64,000 nt of DNA from Saprospiraceae bacterium (GTDB lineage: Bacteria; Bacteroidota; Bacteroidia; Chitinophagales; Saprospiraceae). Below the pieces are notes generated by a model. It made no database searches and had not been told where the DNA came from. It saw only the letters and a program-made list of their open reading frames with translations. The translations under genes and the position numbers were made by a program. The DNA lies in the NCBI GenBank assembly GCA_020631235.1, contig JAHDHQ010000015.1, positions 45,463 to 109,462 of the forward strand. Direction: 5' to 3'. Positions 1 to 8,473 of this stretch are shown here, piece after piece; positions within the stretch are counted from its first letter, which is position 1; each line of letters opens with the position of its first letter.

Positions 1-1
1 T

Positions 2-1081
2 ATTTATGAATCAAGCAGAGGTACTTACTCTTGTGCAACATGTCACATTCCTTCTGCGGGATTTAGACCAGGAAACTTCCAAGGGATTGCGGACGGTGGT
101 TTAGGTTACGGAGTTAATGGAGAAGGACGTGTTAAAAACCCAGATTATCTTGAAAGCGAATTGGATGTACAAAGTGCAAGACCGCTTACATTAGCTAATG
201 TCGCTTATGTAAAGAATACTTTTTGGAACGGCCAATTTGGAGCTACTGGTGTGAATGAGGGTACTAACGAACTATGGGATTGTGATCCAGATGTACATGA
301 AGCCACAGAACTCAATATTGAAGGATTCGAAGGTATTGAAACACAAAATATGGAAGGACTAATCGTCCATAGGATAAGCATCAACAAAGAGTTGCTCGAT
401 TCATTAAACTTATTAACTCTATATGATAAAGTGTTCGCAGATTTTCCTGAAGAAGAGCGATATACAACAAGAACTGCTTCATTTGCATATTCTGCTTACA
501 TACGTTCTATAATAACACACAAGGCTCCATTTCAAGATTGGTTAAAGGGAAATAATAATGCGCTGAATTACGATGAAAAACAAGGTGGTATCCTGTTTTT
601 TGGCAAAGCTAATTGTTATTTATGCCACTACAATGAAAACTTAGGTTCTCCTGAATTCCACGCTTTAGGTGTTAAGGATATGTACCAAACTATTTCTTAC
701 AATGCCTTTGCTGATGATCGAAGAAATTTCGGGAGGGGTGCGTTTACTAAAGACCCCGCAGACAACTATAAATTCAAAGTTCCTGGAATTTACAATATGG
801 AAGGAACTCCATTTTACTTTCATGGAGCGAGTAAAAGAAGTTTAAGGGAGGTGATAGAATATAAAAACATTGCTCAATCCGAAAATGAAAATGTTACGGA
901 ACTATCAAATAAATTTCTTCCATTAAACTTAACAGAAGATGAAATTACCTATTTGACAGCATTTGTAAAGAATGCACTTAGAGATCCTGACGTAGAACGG
1001 TTTCAGCCTGTAGAATTACCTTCTGGCTCTTGTTTTCCAAACAGTGATCCTGATTCGCAAGCGGACTTAGGGTGTAAATAA
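2..1081 (+). CDS. di-haem cytochrome c peroxidase / MauG-like protein (5' end outside window)
   Basis: This is the 3' part of a gene that is already open at the first base of the window. The reading frame can be followed from base 2, well upstream of the first in-frame GTG/ATG. Two CxxCH haem c sites are visible: CATCH about 11 codons in, and CYLCH near base 620. They are separated by a segment resembling the peroxidase family (RPLTLANVAY, then FWNGQFG). The arrangement of two haem sites, with a GxLFFGKAxCxxCH segment before the second, fits the bacterial cytochrome c peroxidase/MauG family. These are periplasmic or surface proteins that reduce peroxide or oxidise a protein partner. The C-terminus has a Cys pair and no T9SS sorting domain. 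A terminator hairpin follows the stop codon. The signal peptide and N-terminus lie outside the window, so localisation is inferred from haem c maturation. Confidence 0.8.
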   Translation: MYESSRGTYSCATCHIPSAGFRPGNFQGIADGGLGYGVNGEGRVKNPDYLESELDVQSARPLTLANVAYVKNTFWNGQFGATGVNEGTNELWDCDPDVHEATELNIEGFEGIETQNMEGLIVHRISINKELLDSLNLLTLYDKVFADFPEEERYTTRTASFAYSAYIRSIITHKAPFQDWLKGNNNALNYDEKQGGILFFGKANCYLCHYNENLGSPEFHALGVKDMYQTISYNAFADDRRNFGRGAFTKDPADNYKFKVPGIYNMEGTPFYFHGASKRSLREVIEYKNIAQSENENVTELSNKFLPLNLTEDEITYLTAFVKNALRDPDVERFQPVELPSGSCFPNSDPDSQADLGCK

Positions 1082-1106
1082 ATAGTAGAAAAAATATATC
1101 AAAAAG

Positions 1107-1133
1107 AGCCTTCAGTTTATGAGGGCTTTTTTT
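1107..1133 (+). terminator. intrinsic terminator, probably bidirectional
   Basis: An 8-bp stem, AGCCTTCA pairing with TGAGGGCT (one G-U pair), encloses a 5-nt loop and is followed by six T. It sits between the convergent peroxidase and pentapeptide-repeat genes. The opposite strand also has a short T run after the stem, so it may serve both. Confidence 0.7.
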
Positions 1134-1701
1134 ATGTTCTAATTTTGATGCCAAAATCACCTAATAAGTTAAGCAAAGAATCTTGAGAAAAAACAGCTCC
1201 CTTTAATCGATTATTCATGGGATTTATGCTGAAGTTTTTTGCTTCACTAAAATCAGCATGGCTAAGATTTGTTTTATCAAATGTAACTCCTTCCAAATCA
1301 CTGCCAGTAAATGAAGCCTTAGTTAAGTCCGTTTCTGTGAAATCCGTTCCTTTAAGAAGGCAATCATTAAATGCTGTGTTTTTGATCTTGAGTTTATAAA
1401 AAGAAGCATGCTCTAAATAACATGCTTTAAACTCAAAAGATAATCCTATTGTGTTGCAATCTTCAAATCGCAAACCAAGCATTTTACACTCTTTGAATGT
1501 TACCTTTTGAAAGGAAGTATTTTGTAAGCATGCGTTGCTAAAGTTACATTCCGAAAAGCTACAATTAATAAACTTATCATTCGATAAATCTAAATTACTA
1601 AAGTCACATTGCGTAAAAGAGCAATCATCGAATATCGATTCTCCAATAAGTTCTTTGGTAAAATTTTCAGCATCAAAAATTACTTCATCAAAGTACTTCA
1701 T
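1132..1701 (-). CDS. pentapeptide-repeat protein
   Basis: This 189-aa protein consists almost entirely of A(D/N)Lxx-type pentapeptides, for example the runs around CDFSNLDLSNDKF, CNFSNACLQNTSF and TDFTETDLTKASF. This predicts a right-handed quadrilateral beta-helix. The length and the break in repeat regularity near the middle resemble Qnr/MfpA-like or McbG-like proteins, which mimic DNA and protect gyrase. Many pentapeptide proteins have no known role, however, so resistance is not claimed. There is no signal peptide, so it is probably cytosolic. Seven Cys residues at outward-facing repeat positions are notable. The stop codon overlaps the terminator of the convergent peroxidase gene. The HU/SPOR gene, on the same strand, ends 22 bp upstream of its start, so the two may be co-transcribed. 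Confidence 0.85.
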   Translation of the reverse strand: MKYFDEVIFDAENFTKELIGESIFDDCSFTQCDFSNLDLSNDKFINCSFSECNFSNACLQNTSFQKVTFKECKMLGLRFEDCNTIGLSFEFKACYLEHASFYKLKIKNTAFNDCLLKGTDFTETDLTKASFTGSDLEGVTFDKTNLSHADFSEAKNFSINPMNNRLKGAVFSQDSLLNLLGDFGIKIRT

Positions 1702-1723
1702 AGTACTATATCCAATCTAGAGA

Positions 1724-2869
1724 TTAATATTCAACATTAGGCACCAAATACCAAGATTGATCACCTAATTGACTTCTTACTTCACTAATGTATTCTTTTA
1801 AATCTACTTTTGCGCAAGCAAACTTGAAGCCTACCCGGATGTAAGGACCATACTTTTCTGTATAGGTGGTCAGTCCTTTTTCCTTTATTTTATAAATAAT
1901 ATCTGTGATATTTGACTCATTACGGTAGGATCCAACAATGATGATACACTCTTCAGGATTAGCGGTTTCTTGTACCTTATTCGAAGCCACAGCAGCTGCT
2001 CCATCTTCGGCATTTTGAACTTCTGCATCTAACATCTTTTCCTCTGGATGGATGCTAGTGTCCATTGAAGTAGCCATGCTATCTTGAGATTTCTTTTTTG
2101 AAGATTGATAGTTATTATTGTTATACCAAGAAACACCATAGACTATTCCACCAATTAATAATAAAGTAAAAACTAATGGAATAAGCCACGCAAGATTTCT
2201 GCCTTCATCATAATCAGAATAGTCTACTGGTTCGATTTCCTTTTGAATAGGTGTATTCTTTTTTTGTACAAAATCCTTTTCTACTTTCTGTTCTTTTACT
2301 ATTGGCTTTGAATCTGCATTTACGAGTTCAGCTTTAGGTGTTTTTTGTTCAATATTGCTATCCCTAATTGTACTTCTTTGATCATTTGCATCAGCAATAC
2401 TTGTATGCTTAATTTGAGGATCATCCTTGGGCTGCTTAGTTGTTGGGTCTTTTATAATATGCTGGACTTCTAATTCAGGAAGCGATTCTTTCAGCCAAGC
2501 ATTTAAAAAACTAGAAGCTTCAAAATGAACTTTCCCATCTGTCCCTCTTTGCAGCACACCAAAATTTTTGATGAGGACCTTATCATAATTTAAAAAACCA
2601 TTCAGTACTTGGTTTGAAAAATTATTAAGCACTTTCAATGCTTTTTTCTCTGATAAAGAATAGCGATCCATTAACAGCCCAAGCATTTCACTTGATTCAT
2701 GATGCTTTTCAGAAAAAACGATCGTAGAAGAAGGTGGTTTTATGCTTTTCTTTCCAGGATTAAAAGCTGCTCCATCATATTTAATTTCAAAGCTACCTAC
2801 ACCTGGTAAATTCACTTTATCGTGTTTGAATAAAGCTTCAACAATAATTTCTGAAATATTTATCTGCAT
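1724..2869 (-). CDS. HU-like (CCDC81-type) and SPOR domain membrane protein
   Basis: The 381-aa protein has an N-terminal HU/IHF-like module (about residues 1-125, with the motif LPGVGSFEI), as in the bacterial HU-CCDC81 families. A long polar, Lys/Gln-rich linker follows (about 135-220). One transmembrane helix lies at about 226-248, and a C-terminal SPOR-like domain at about 305-377. SPOR domains bind denuded septal peptidoglycan. The topology therefore puts the HU-like part in the cytoplasm and the SPOR part in the periplasm, linking nucleoid or filament to the division septum. This architecture recurs in Bacteroidota, but I know of no firmly assigned function. The start is the ATG 25 nt downstream of a good -7 element. 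It probably leads a transcript that includes the pentapeptide-repeat gene. Confidence 0.85.
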   Translation of the reverse strand: MQINISEIIVEALFKHDKVNLPGVGSFEIKYDGAAFNPGKKSIKPPSSTIVFSEKHHESSEMLGLLMDRYSLSEKKALKVLNNFSNQVLNGFLNYDKVLIKNFGVLQRGTDGKVHFEASSFLNAWLKESLPELEVQHIIKDPTTKQPKDDPQIKHTSIADANDQRSTIRDSNIEQKTPKAELVNADSKPIVKEQKVEKDFVQKKNTPIQKEIEPVDYSDYDEGRNLAWLIPLVFTLLLIGGIVYGVSWYNNNNYQSSKKKSQDSMATSMDTSIHPEEKMLDAEVQNAEDGAAAVASNKVQETANPEECIIIVGSYRNESNITDIIYKIKEKGLTTYTEKYGPYIRVGFKFACAKVDLKEYISEVRSQLGDQSWYLVPNVEY

Positions 2870-2893
2870 ATGAATGAATTCGAATTACTTTCG

Positions 2894-2921
2894 CAAAGAT
2901 AGATATTTAATATATTACAAA
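2894..2921 (-). promoter_or_regulatory. Bacteroidota-type promoter of the HU/SPOR gene
   Basis: On the minus strand, TATCTTTG (2894-2901) is an exact match to TAnnTTTG. It is preceded by a TTTG (2918-2921) with a 16-nt spacer, slightly short. It lies about 25 nt upstream of the ATG. Confidence 0.5.
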
Positions 2922-2998
2922 AAAGTATAATACATTATGCTTTTGTTCTAGACTTTTAAAATACGAATTATTACGAACACAATTAAATAAGGTAAATA

Positions 2999-3952
2999 TT
3001 GAAATTTAGATCTTCATATAAAATTATTGTGATCATAGTTTCTGCTTATATGTTGCTGGCCATCGTATGGTGGACCGTATTATTATTGCAGCAAAATGAC
3101 ATGATCCTTGATTTATCTACGGAATTAAGGCAAAAGGCAGGCATTTTGGTGGGATTTGATGAAGCTAAATCGGAAAGACAATATAGAATGATCTATAGCG
3201 AAAGTATCGTTTTTGGCTTAGCATTGTTGACGGGTATGTATTTACTCTATCGATCTTATAAGAAAGAACTCTTAATCCAGACTAATAAATCCAATTTCCT
3301 CCTATCCATAACTCATGAATTGAAAACTCCAATCACTGCAATTAAATTATTTTTACAAACCGTAAATAAGAGAATGAAAGGAGACCCTTCGCTGAGCAAT
3401 ATTAACGATCAAGCTTTAGCAGAAACAGACCGATTAGAAAATATCATCAACAAATTACTTACGGCCAATAAATTAGAAACTGCTTTTGATTATGTTAAAG
3501 AAGCATTAGATCCTAACCATATAATTAGTCAACGAATCGATCAATTTTTATGGAGAAAAAAAGATATGCAGATTAGCTACGAATCTACAGATGACGCAAT
3601 CATATTCTTTGATCAGTCGGCTTTCACATCTATTGTGGATAATCTAATAGAAAATGCTTACAAGTACTCAAGCGATAGAAAACAGCTCAATATTAAAAGA
3701 TGGTCAGAACAATCCTACACATTTATCAGTTTTAATGACCTAGGTGTCGGCATTCCTGATTCAGAAAAAAGGCAAGTTTTTCAGAAATTTTATCGAATTG
3801 GCGATGAAGAAACTCGAAACTCTAAAGGAACAGGTCTTGGCCTTTATATTGTAAAACAATTTGTAGATCATCACAAAGCCAACATAAAAATCAAAGACAA
3901 TCACCCTAGCGGCAGTCAATTTATTCTTCAAATAAAAAAGCATGAAACGTAG
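2999..3952 (+). CDS. two-component sensor histidine kinase
   Basis: The 317-aa protein has two transmembrane helices (about residues 9-30 and 70-87) enclosing a short periplasmic loop of about 40 residues. A HisKA domain follows, with phospho-acceptor His106 in ITHELKTP, and then a HATPase domain with N box (NLIENAYKYS), G1 (DLGVGIP), F box (FQKFYRI) and G2 (GTGLGLYIV). All catalytic motifs are intact. The small sensor loop suggests detection of a membrane or envelope signal rather than a large ligand. The start is TTG. No -7 element was found directly upstream. The stop overlaps the start of the response regulator by 11 nt, so the pair is translationally coupled and almost certainly cognate. 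Its target genes cannot be told from sequence. Confidence 0.92.
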   Translation: MKFRSSYKIIVIIVSAYMLLAIVWWTVLLLQQNDMILDLSTELRQKAGILVGFDEAKSERQYRMIYSESIVFGLALLTGMYLLYRSYKKELLIQTNKSNFLLSITHELKTPITAIKLFLQTVNKRMKGDPSLSNINDQALAETDRLENIINKLLTANKLETAFDYVKEALDPNHIISQRIDQFLWRKKDMQISYESTDDAIIFFDQSAFTSIVDNLIENAYKYSSDRKQLNIKRWSEQSYTFISFNDLGVGIPDSEKRQVFQKFYRIGDEETRNSKGTGLGLYIVKQFVDHHKANIKIKDNHPSGSQFILQIKKHET

Positions 3953-4631
3953 AATTTTACTTGCAGAAGACGAAATTAACATACGGAGTATGCTAAAGTA
4001 CAATCTTGAAGAAGAAGGCTTCGAAACCGTTGAAGCGGCTGATGGTGCTATCGCCAAAGAAAAATTGAGTAGTGAACATTTTGATTTATTATTGCTGGAT
4101 CTAATGATGCCTAAATTCTCAGGACTAGAGGTTTTAGATTACATTAACACAGAAAACCTACATCTTCCTATCATTATTTTGTCCGCCAAAGACAACGCAA
4201 GCGATCGAGTTGAAGGTTTAAGGAAAGGAGCCGATGATTATGTTACCAAACCTTTTAATCTGGAAGAATTGCTCCTAAGAATCGAAAAATTAATCAATCG
4301 AAAAACCACAAGTCAGGAAACGTATTCTTCAGTTTTAAATTTTGGAGCAAACAGCATAGATTTCGAATCTTACGAAGCCATGACAACAGCCGGCAAAATT
4401 GCACTTACGAAAACTGAAGTTGCCATTTTAAAACTACTTCATCAACGAAAAAACCAAGTGGTTTCAAGAAAAGAAATTCTAAACAGTGTTTATGGATTCG
4501 AAGTATTCCCAGCTACTAGAACCATCGACAATTTCATTATGTCATTTAGAAAGTACTTCGAAATAGACCCTAAGAATCCACAGTATTTTGTGTCAGTGAG
4601 AGGAATAGGATATAAACTTGTGCTTACGTAA
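3942..4631 (+). CDS. OmpR/PhoB-family response regulator
   Basis: This 229-aa regulator has an N-terminal receiver domain (about 1-120) with acidic pocket E9/D10, phospho-acceptor D53, S81 and K103 in YVTKPFN. It is followed by a winged-helix DNA-binding domain ending in the typical RGIGYKL motif. It is a transcription factor phosphorylated by a histidine kinase. Its start lies within the last codons of the upstream kinase gene, marking a coupled two-gene operon. Its 3' end overlaps by 8 bp, tail to tail, with the convergent AlkD-like gene, so transcripts of the two can be mutually antisense. Confidence 0.94.
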   Translation: MKRRILLAEDEINIRSMLKYNLEEEGFETVEAADGAIAKEKLSSEHFDLLLLDLMMPKFSGLEVLDYINTENLHLPIIILSAKDNASDRVEGLRKGADDYVTKPFNLEELLLRIEKLINRKTTSQETYSSVLNFGANSIDFESYEAMTTAGKIALTKTEVAILKLLHQRKNQVVSRKEILNSVYGFEVFPATRTIDNFIMSFRKYFEIDPKNPQYFVSVRGIGYKLVLT

Positions 4632-5295
4632 AATGCTTTAAAGCTTCGCGCTTTGTTAAATTGGCTAAATCTGTGTTTTCGTTTACAAAGTCCACCACTA
4701 GCTCTGGCTGGAATCTAGCCAATTGTCGTAAGGACCACCCTGCCGCTTTATTAATAAAGAATTCTTTAGACCCGATTTGACTTCTAATTAACTCAAACAA
4801 AAGTTCGGTATCCACCTCATTTTTATATTTAAGTTGGAAGATCATACTCGATCTAATCAACCACTTATTTCCGCTAGCCATCCATCTTTCTACATTTGGG
4901 TAGACCAATGTTGGGTGTTTTTTAAAAATAGTTCCTAGACAAGTGGGCGCTAAAAAATCAACAGTATCCCACCAAGATTTGCTGACTATCAATGACTCAA
5001 TCCAAGGCAAATCTTTGTCAGATAATTGTTTTAACTGCTTTTTTAGTAAATCATTAGCTACATACTGATACTCTCGTTGTTTCTTTAGCCAAAGTATATC
5101 GACCAATTCGCGAAGGTGATTAATCACTATGGGCTTCCCTTCTTGATACAGATATTTAACAATCTCCTTCCGTTCAGGTGCAGTAATCCCATAATATTGG
5201 AAAAGATGCTTCATATATGCTTCCATTTGGATAGACTTGTCTGGTTTTTTTTTGTCTATCATCATGCGATCCAACTGGGCTAACCATTCCTTCAT
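4624..5295 (-). CDS. AlkD-like DNA alkylation repair protein (HEAT-like)
   Basis: A 223-aa all-helical protein of the DNA alkylation repair (AlkD/AlkC-like) family. It has repeated helical hairpins and a Trp/Asp-containing segment, SWWDTVD, near the middle. This corresponds to the conserved Trp and catalytic Asp region with which AlkD glycosylases excise N3- and N7-alkylpurines without flipping the base. The length is close to the family norm of about 220-240 aa. There is no signal peptide, so it is cytosolic. It is divergent from rarA, with only 34 bp between the two starts, so promoters must overlap. It converges on the response regulator with an 8-bp overlap. Activity is inferred from the family. 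Confidence 0.85.
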   Translation of the reverse strand: MKEWLAQLDRMMIDKKKPDKSIQMEAYMKHLFQYYGITAPERKEIVKYLYQEGKPIVINHLRELVDILWLKKQREYQYVANDLLKKQLKQLSDKDLPWIESLIVSKSWWDTVDFLAPTCLGTIFKKHPTLVYPNVERWMASGNKWLIRSSMIFQLKYKNEVDTELLFELIRSQIGSKEFFINKAAGWSLRQLARFQPELVVDFVNENTDLANLTKREALKHFT

Positions 5296-5329
5296 AAAAT
5301 CATTATTTTTACATCTAAATATACATTAA

Positions 5330-6604
5330 TTGAAACCACTAGCGGAAAGATTGAGGCCTAAAGACTTAGATCAGTATTTAGGTCAAACACAAATTGTAGG
5401 TAAAGATAAACCGCTGAGAAAAATAATAGAAAAGGGTGATATGCATTCTTGCATATTTTGGGGTCCTCCTGGTGTAGGAAAAACAACATTGGCCCTCATC
5501 ATAGCCAAAAGTTTAAAAAGACCATTTTCTCAATTAAGTGCCATAAATGCAGGTGTAAAAGATATCAGGGAAGCTATTTCTAAAGCAAAAAATCAGCAAT
5601 TCTTTGATCGAGCAACACCCATATTATTTATAGACGAAATACACCGATTTAGCAAATCCCAACAGGATGCACTGCTGGGCGCTGTCGAAACAGGCACGTT
5701 GACTCTCATTGGTGCAACCACTGAAAACCCCTCATTCGAAGTAATCCCCGCATTGTTATCAAGATGTCAAGTGTATGTGTTAGAGCATCACAGTGCGGAA
5801 GAACTAAAAATATTAGCCGACACAGCCGTTTCTCAAGATGAGTTTCTGAAGAAAAAAAACATCAGTATCAAAGAATATGATTTGTTACTTAGATTCAGTG
5901 GAGGCGATGCTAGAAAATTGCTCAACTGCCTAGAAATTGTCATTCAAAGTCATGATGGAAGCTCAGATTTAATCATTGATAATGCCATGGTAGAGGCAAG
6001 CATCCAGCAAAACATTGTCCGTTTTGACAAATCAGGCGAAATGCATTATGACCTTATATCCGCTTTTATTAAATCTATCCGCGGTTCTGATCCTGATGCA
6101 ACGGTCTACTATTTAGCGCGCATGCTTGCTGGAGGAGAAGACCCTTTATTTATTTGTAGAAGAATGATCATCGCTGCTTCTGAAGATATTGGCTTAGCAA
6201 ACCCAAATGCGTTACTACTGGCCAATAATTGTTTCCAAGCGGTCCATAAAATAGGTGCCCATGAAGGAAGAATTCCTATGAGTCAAACAGCTATATATTT
6301 AGCTTTATCAGCAAAAAGTAATTCAGCCTACCAGGCTATAAATGCGGCTATGGCGAAAGTCAAGGAAACAGGAAATGTTTCGATTCCACTACACCTAAGG
6401 AATGCACCCACTCAATTAATGAAAGATTTAAATTATGGTGCTAATTACAAATATGCTCATGATTATGACCAAAACTACGTAGAACAAGACTACCTACCTG
6501 ATTCTTTGGTAGATCAAACATTTTATGTAGCCCAAAAAAATGCAGCTGAAGAAAAATTAAATCAGTACATAAGAAGCATGAAGGACAAAAAAACTAAGCC
6601 ATAA
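5330..6604 (+). CDS. rarA: replication-associated recombination protein A (AAA+ ATPase)
   Basis: The 424-aa AAA+ ATPase belongs to the RarA/MgsA/WRNIP1 family. It has Walker A GPPGVGKTT (about residue 45), Walker B LFIDEIHRF, sensor 1 GATTENPSFE and an arginine finger after LSRC. The C-terminal helical and tetramerisation regions (GGEDPLFICRRMIIAASEDIGLAN spans the family signature) are also present. RarA acts at stalled replication forks and binds SSB and DNA ends. The start is TTG at 5330, chosen because the following residues KPLAERLRP match the conserved N-terminus. The length is normal for the family. The short C-terminal tail is Lys-rich. It lies head-to-head with the AlkD-like gene, so two genome-maintenance genes share one 34-bp intergenic space. 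Confidence 0.95.
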   Translation: MKPLAERLRPKDLDQYLGQTQIVGKDKPLRKIIEKGDMHSCIFWGPPGVGKTTLALIIAKSLKRPFSQLSAINAGVKDIREAISKAKNQQFFDRATPILFIDEIHRFSKSQQDALLGAVETGTLTLIGATTENPSFEVIPALLSRCQVYVLEHHSAEELKILADTAVSQDEFLKKKNISIKEYDLLLRFSGGDARKLLNCLEIVIQSHDGSSDLIIDNAMVEASIQQNIVRFDKSGEMHYDLISAFIKSIRGSDPDATVYYLARMLAGGEDPLFICRRMIIAASEDIGLANPNALLLANNCFQAVHKIGAHEGRIPMSQTAIYLALSAKSNSAYQAINAAMAKVKETGNVSIPLHLRNAPTQLMKDLNYGANYKYAHDYDQNYVEQDYLPDSLVDQTFYVAQKNAAEEKLNQYIRSMKDKKTKP

Positions 6605-6609
6605 TTCAA

Positions 6610-6617
6610 TATATTTG
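6610..6617 (+). promoter_or_regulatory. Bacteroidota -7 promoter element
   Basis: TATATTTG followed by C is an exact TAnnTTTG match, 18 nt upstream of the ATG of the secreted protein. No clear TTTG is present at the -33 position. Confidence 0.4.
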
Positions 6618-6635
6618 CAGCAAAAAATTACAACA

Positions 6636-7343
6636 ATGAAACAAATTCTATTTAGTTTATTAATCTTATTTACTTGCTCCTTCTCTAGTTTTGCTCAACA
6701 ATACTTCTCAAGTCCTGTTGAATCTTTTAGTAAAAAGAAACCAGCATATATCACTATGCAAGATGGAAAAGAAGTTGAATGCAAATTCAAATCAATGAAA
6801 CGCAGTAAAGGTTTAATCAAAGAAATTACTGTTTGGGTCAATGAGAAAAAAACAACATTTGCTGCTACTGACATCAAAGAAATGTACTTACCACAAAGTG
6901 GTTTGGACAAATTAAATAAAGCTGTGGATTTTATAAATGATGCCACTCAATGGGACTCTGAAGATATTAATATGGACCATATAAAAGATGGATATTCTTA
7001 CTTCATTCAATCACCTACACAATTAAGTAAAAAGAAAAAAGGAGATGTATTGATGCAGTTATTAAACCCTGCTTTCGCATCGAAAGTTATGGTCTTTCAC
7101 GATCCGTTTGCCAGTGAGTCAGCATCTGCAAATGTAGGTGGTATTAAAGTAGCAGGTGGAAATGATAAATCATACTTTGTAAAAGTAGGAAATGCCGCTG
7201 CTTTTAAAGTCAGAAAAAAGGATTACAGCGATTACATAAATACCATTTTTGCGGATTGTGGAGTAAGTGGCTCAGCCAAAACTTACAAATGGTCAAATTT
7301 TGCTGAAGAATTAATGAATTATACGAAAGAGTGTAACAACTAA
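6636..7343 (+). CDS. secreted protein of unknown function
   Basis: The predicted 235-aa protein starts at ATG 6636 rather than at an upstream in-frame TTG. This ATG gives a clean signal peptide (MKQILFSLLILFTCSFSSFAQ), whereas the TTG lies inside the -7 promoter element. The mature part begins QQYFSSPVESF and is rich in Lys. It contains a segment resembling small beta-rich domains that start with a YITMQDGKEVECK-type strand, as seen in many uncharacterised Bacteroidota periplasmic proteins. No catalytic motif is visible, and two Cys near the C-terminus may form a disulfide. The acyl-CoA dehydrogenase starts only 5 bp after its stop, so the two are probably co-transcribed. I do not recognise a named family and assign no function. 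Confidence 0.75.
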   Translation: MKQILFSLLILFTCSFSSFAQQYFSSPVESFSKKKPAYITMQDGKEVECKFKSMKRSKGLIKEITVWVNEKKTTFAATDIKEMYLPQSGLDKLNKAVDFINDATQWDSEDINMDHIKDGYSYFIQSPTQLSKKKKGDVLMQLLNPAFASKVMVFHDPFASESASANVGGIKVAGGNDKSYFVKVGNAAAFKVRKKDYSDYINTIFADCGVSGSAKTYKWSNFAEELMNYTKECNN

Positions 7344-7348
7344 AATAT

Positions 7349-8473
7349 ATGAACGATCTTGATCTAATCAAACAGTCAGCAAAAGAATTTGCAGAAAAAC
7401 ATATTCGTCCTAATGTAATGAAATGGGACGAATCACAAGAATTTCCCGTCGAACTTATGCGCGCTTTAGGTGAGCAGGGTTTTTTGGGTGTCTTGGTACC
7501 TGAGGAATATGGTGGAGCCAATTTAGGATATCAGGCTTACATAAGCATCATAGACGAAATTGCTCAAGTTTGTGGATCAATCGGTCTTTCAGTCGCCGCA
7601 CACAATTCTTTGTGCACCAATCATATTTTAAGTTTTGGTAGTGAAGCCATCAAACAAAAATATTTGCCAAAATTGGCTTCTGGTGAATATATCGGGGCTT
7701 GGGGATTGACAGAAGCAAATACTGGTAGTGATGCTTTACGTATGACCTGCGTTGCGGAAGATAAGGGAGATTACTACGAATTAAATGGTGCCAAAAATTG
7801 GATCACACATGGTATTTCTGGTGATGTTGCTGTGGTACTTGCTCGTACGGGTGATTTATTAGATAGCCGAGGAATTACTGCCTTTGTTGTCGAAAGGGGA
7901 ACACCTGGTTTTTCTGGAGGAAAAAAAGAGAATAAGCTAGGAATGCGCGCTTCGGAAACAGCAGAAATGATTTTTGATCAGGTTAAAGTTCCTAAAGAAA
8001 ATGTATTAGGGAATGTAGGCGAAGGATTTATCCAAGCCATGAAAATATTAGATGGAGGCCGCATAAGTATTGCGGCCCTTTCCATAGGTATAGCACGTGG
8101 AGCTTACAAAGCAGCCTTACGTTATGCTCAAGAAAGAGAACAATTTGGAAAACCAATAGCTCGGTTCCAAGCGATAGCCTTCAAACTCGCTGATATGGCC
8201 ACAAAAATAGAAGCTTCCGAATTGTTGACTAGGCAAGCAGCAAGTCTAAAAATGAATGGTCAAAAGATGACAAAAGAATCAGCTATGGCTAAGTATTTTG
8301 CTTCAGAAACGGCTGTAGAGGTATCTACAGATGCTGTCCAAATATTTGGAGGATACGGATATACGAAAGATTTTCCGGTAGAAAAGTTTTATAGAGATTC
8401 TAAACTTTGCACTATCGGAGAAGGTACCTCTGAGATTCAAAAATTAGTCATTTCGAGAAATATTCTCGATTAA
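7349..8473 (+). CDS. acyl-CoA dehydrogenase
   Basis: The 374-aa flavoprotein is of the short/medium-chain acyl-CoA dehydrogenase type. The N-terminal helical domain is followed by the beta-domain signature WGLTEANTGSD and NGAKNWITHG, which bind FAD and substrate. The C-terminal domain has REQFGKPIARFQ, QIFGGYGYTKDFPVEKFYRD and the catalytic base Glu in IGEGTSEIQ. It oxidises acyl-CoA to trans-2-enoyl-CoA in the cytoplasm, passing electrons to ETF. The chain-length or branched-chain preference cannot be read from sequence. It lies 5 bp after the secreted unknown gene. Its last 30 bp overlap the 3' end of the convergent NUDIX gene, an unusually long tail-to-tail coding overlap. Confidence 0.95.
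   Translation: MNDLDLIKQSAKEFAEKHIRPNVMKWDESQEFPVELMRALGEQGFLGVLVPEEYGGANLGYQAYISIIDEIAQVCGSIGLSVAAHNSLCTNHILSFGSEAIKQKYLPKLASGEYIGAWGLTEANTGSDALRMTCVAEDKGDYYELNGAKNWITHGISGDVAVVLARTGDLLDSRGITAFVVERGTPGFSGGKKENKLGMRASETAEMIFDQVKVPKENVLGNVGEGFIQAMKILDGGRISIAALSIGIARGAYKAALRYAQEREQFGKPIARFQAIAFKLADMATKIEASELLTRQAASLKMNGQKMTKESAMAKYFASETAVEVSTDAVQIFGGYGYTKDFPVEKFYRDSKLCTIGEGTSEIQKLVISRNILD

Noticed and set aside
205..387. Many short opposite-strand frames, such as this one and those inside SulP, RarA, FAS1 and the dikinase gene
   Set aside because: They lie fully within well-supported genes, have biased composition and match no family.
1132..1701. Antibiotic-resistance role for the pentapeptide-repeat protein
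   Set aside because: The fold alone does not show gyrase protection, and no plasmid or integron context exists.
6615..6635. TTG start of the 235-aa secreted protein
   Set aside because: It lies at the -7 element, and it would hide the signal peptide that begins at ATG 6636.
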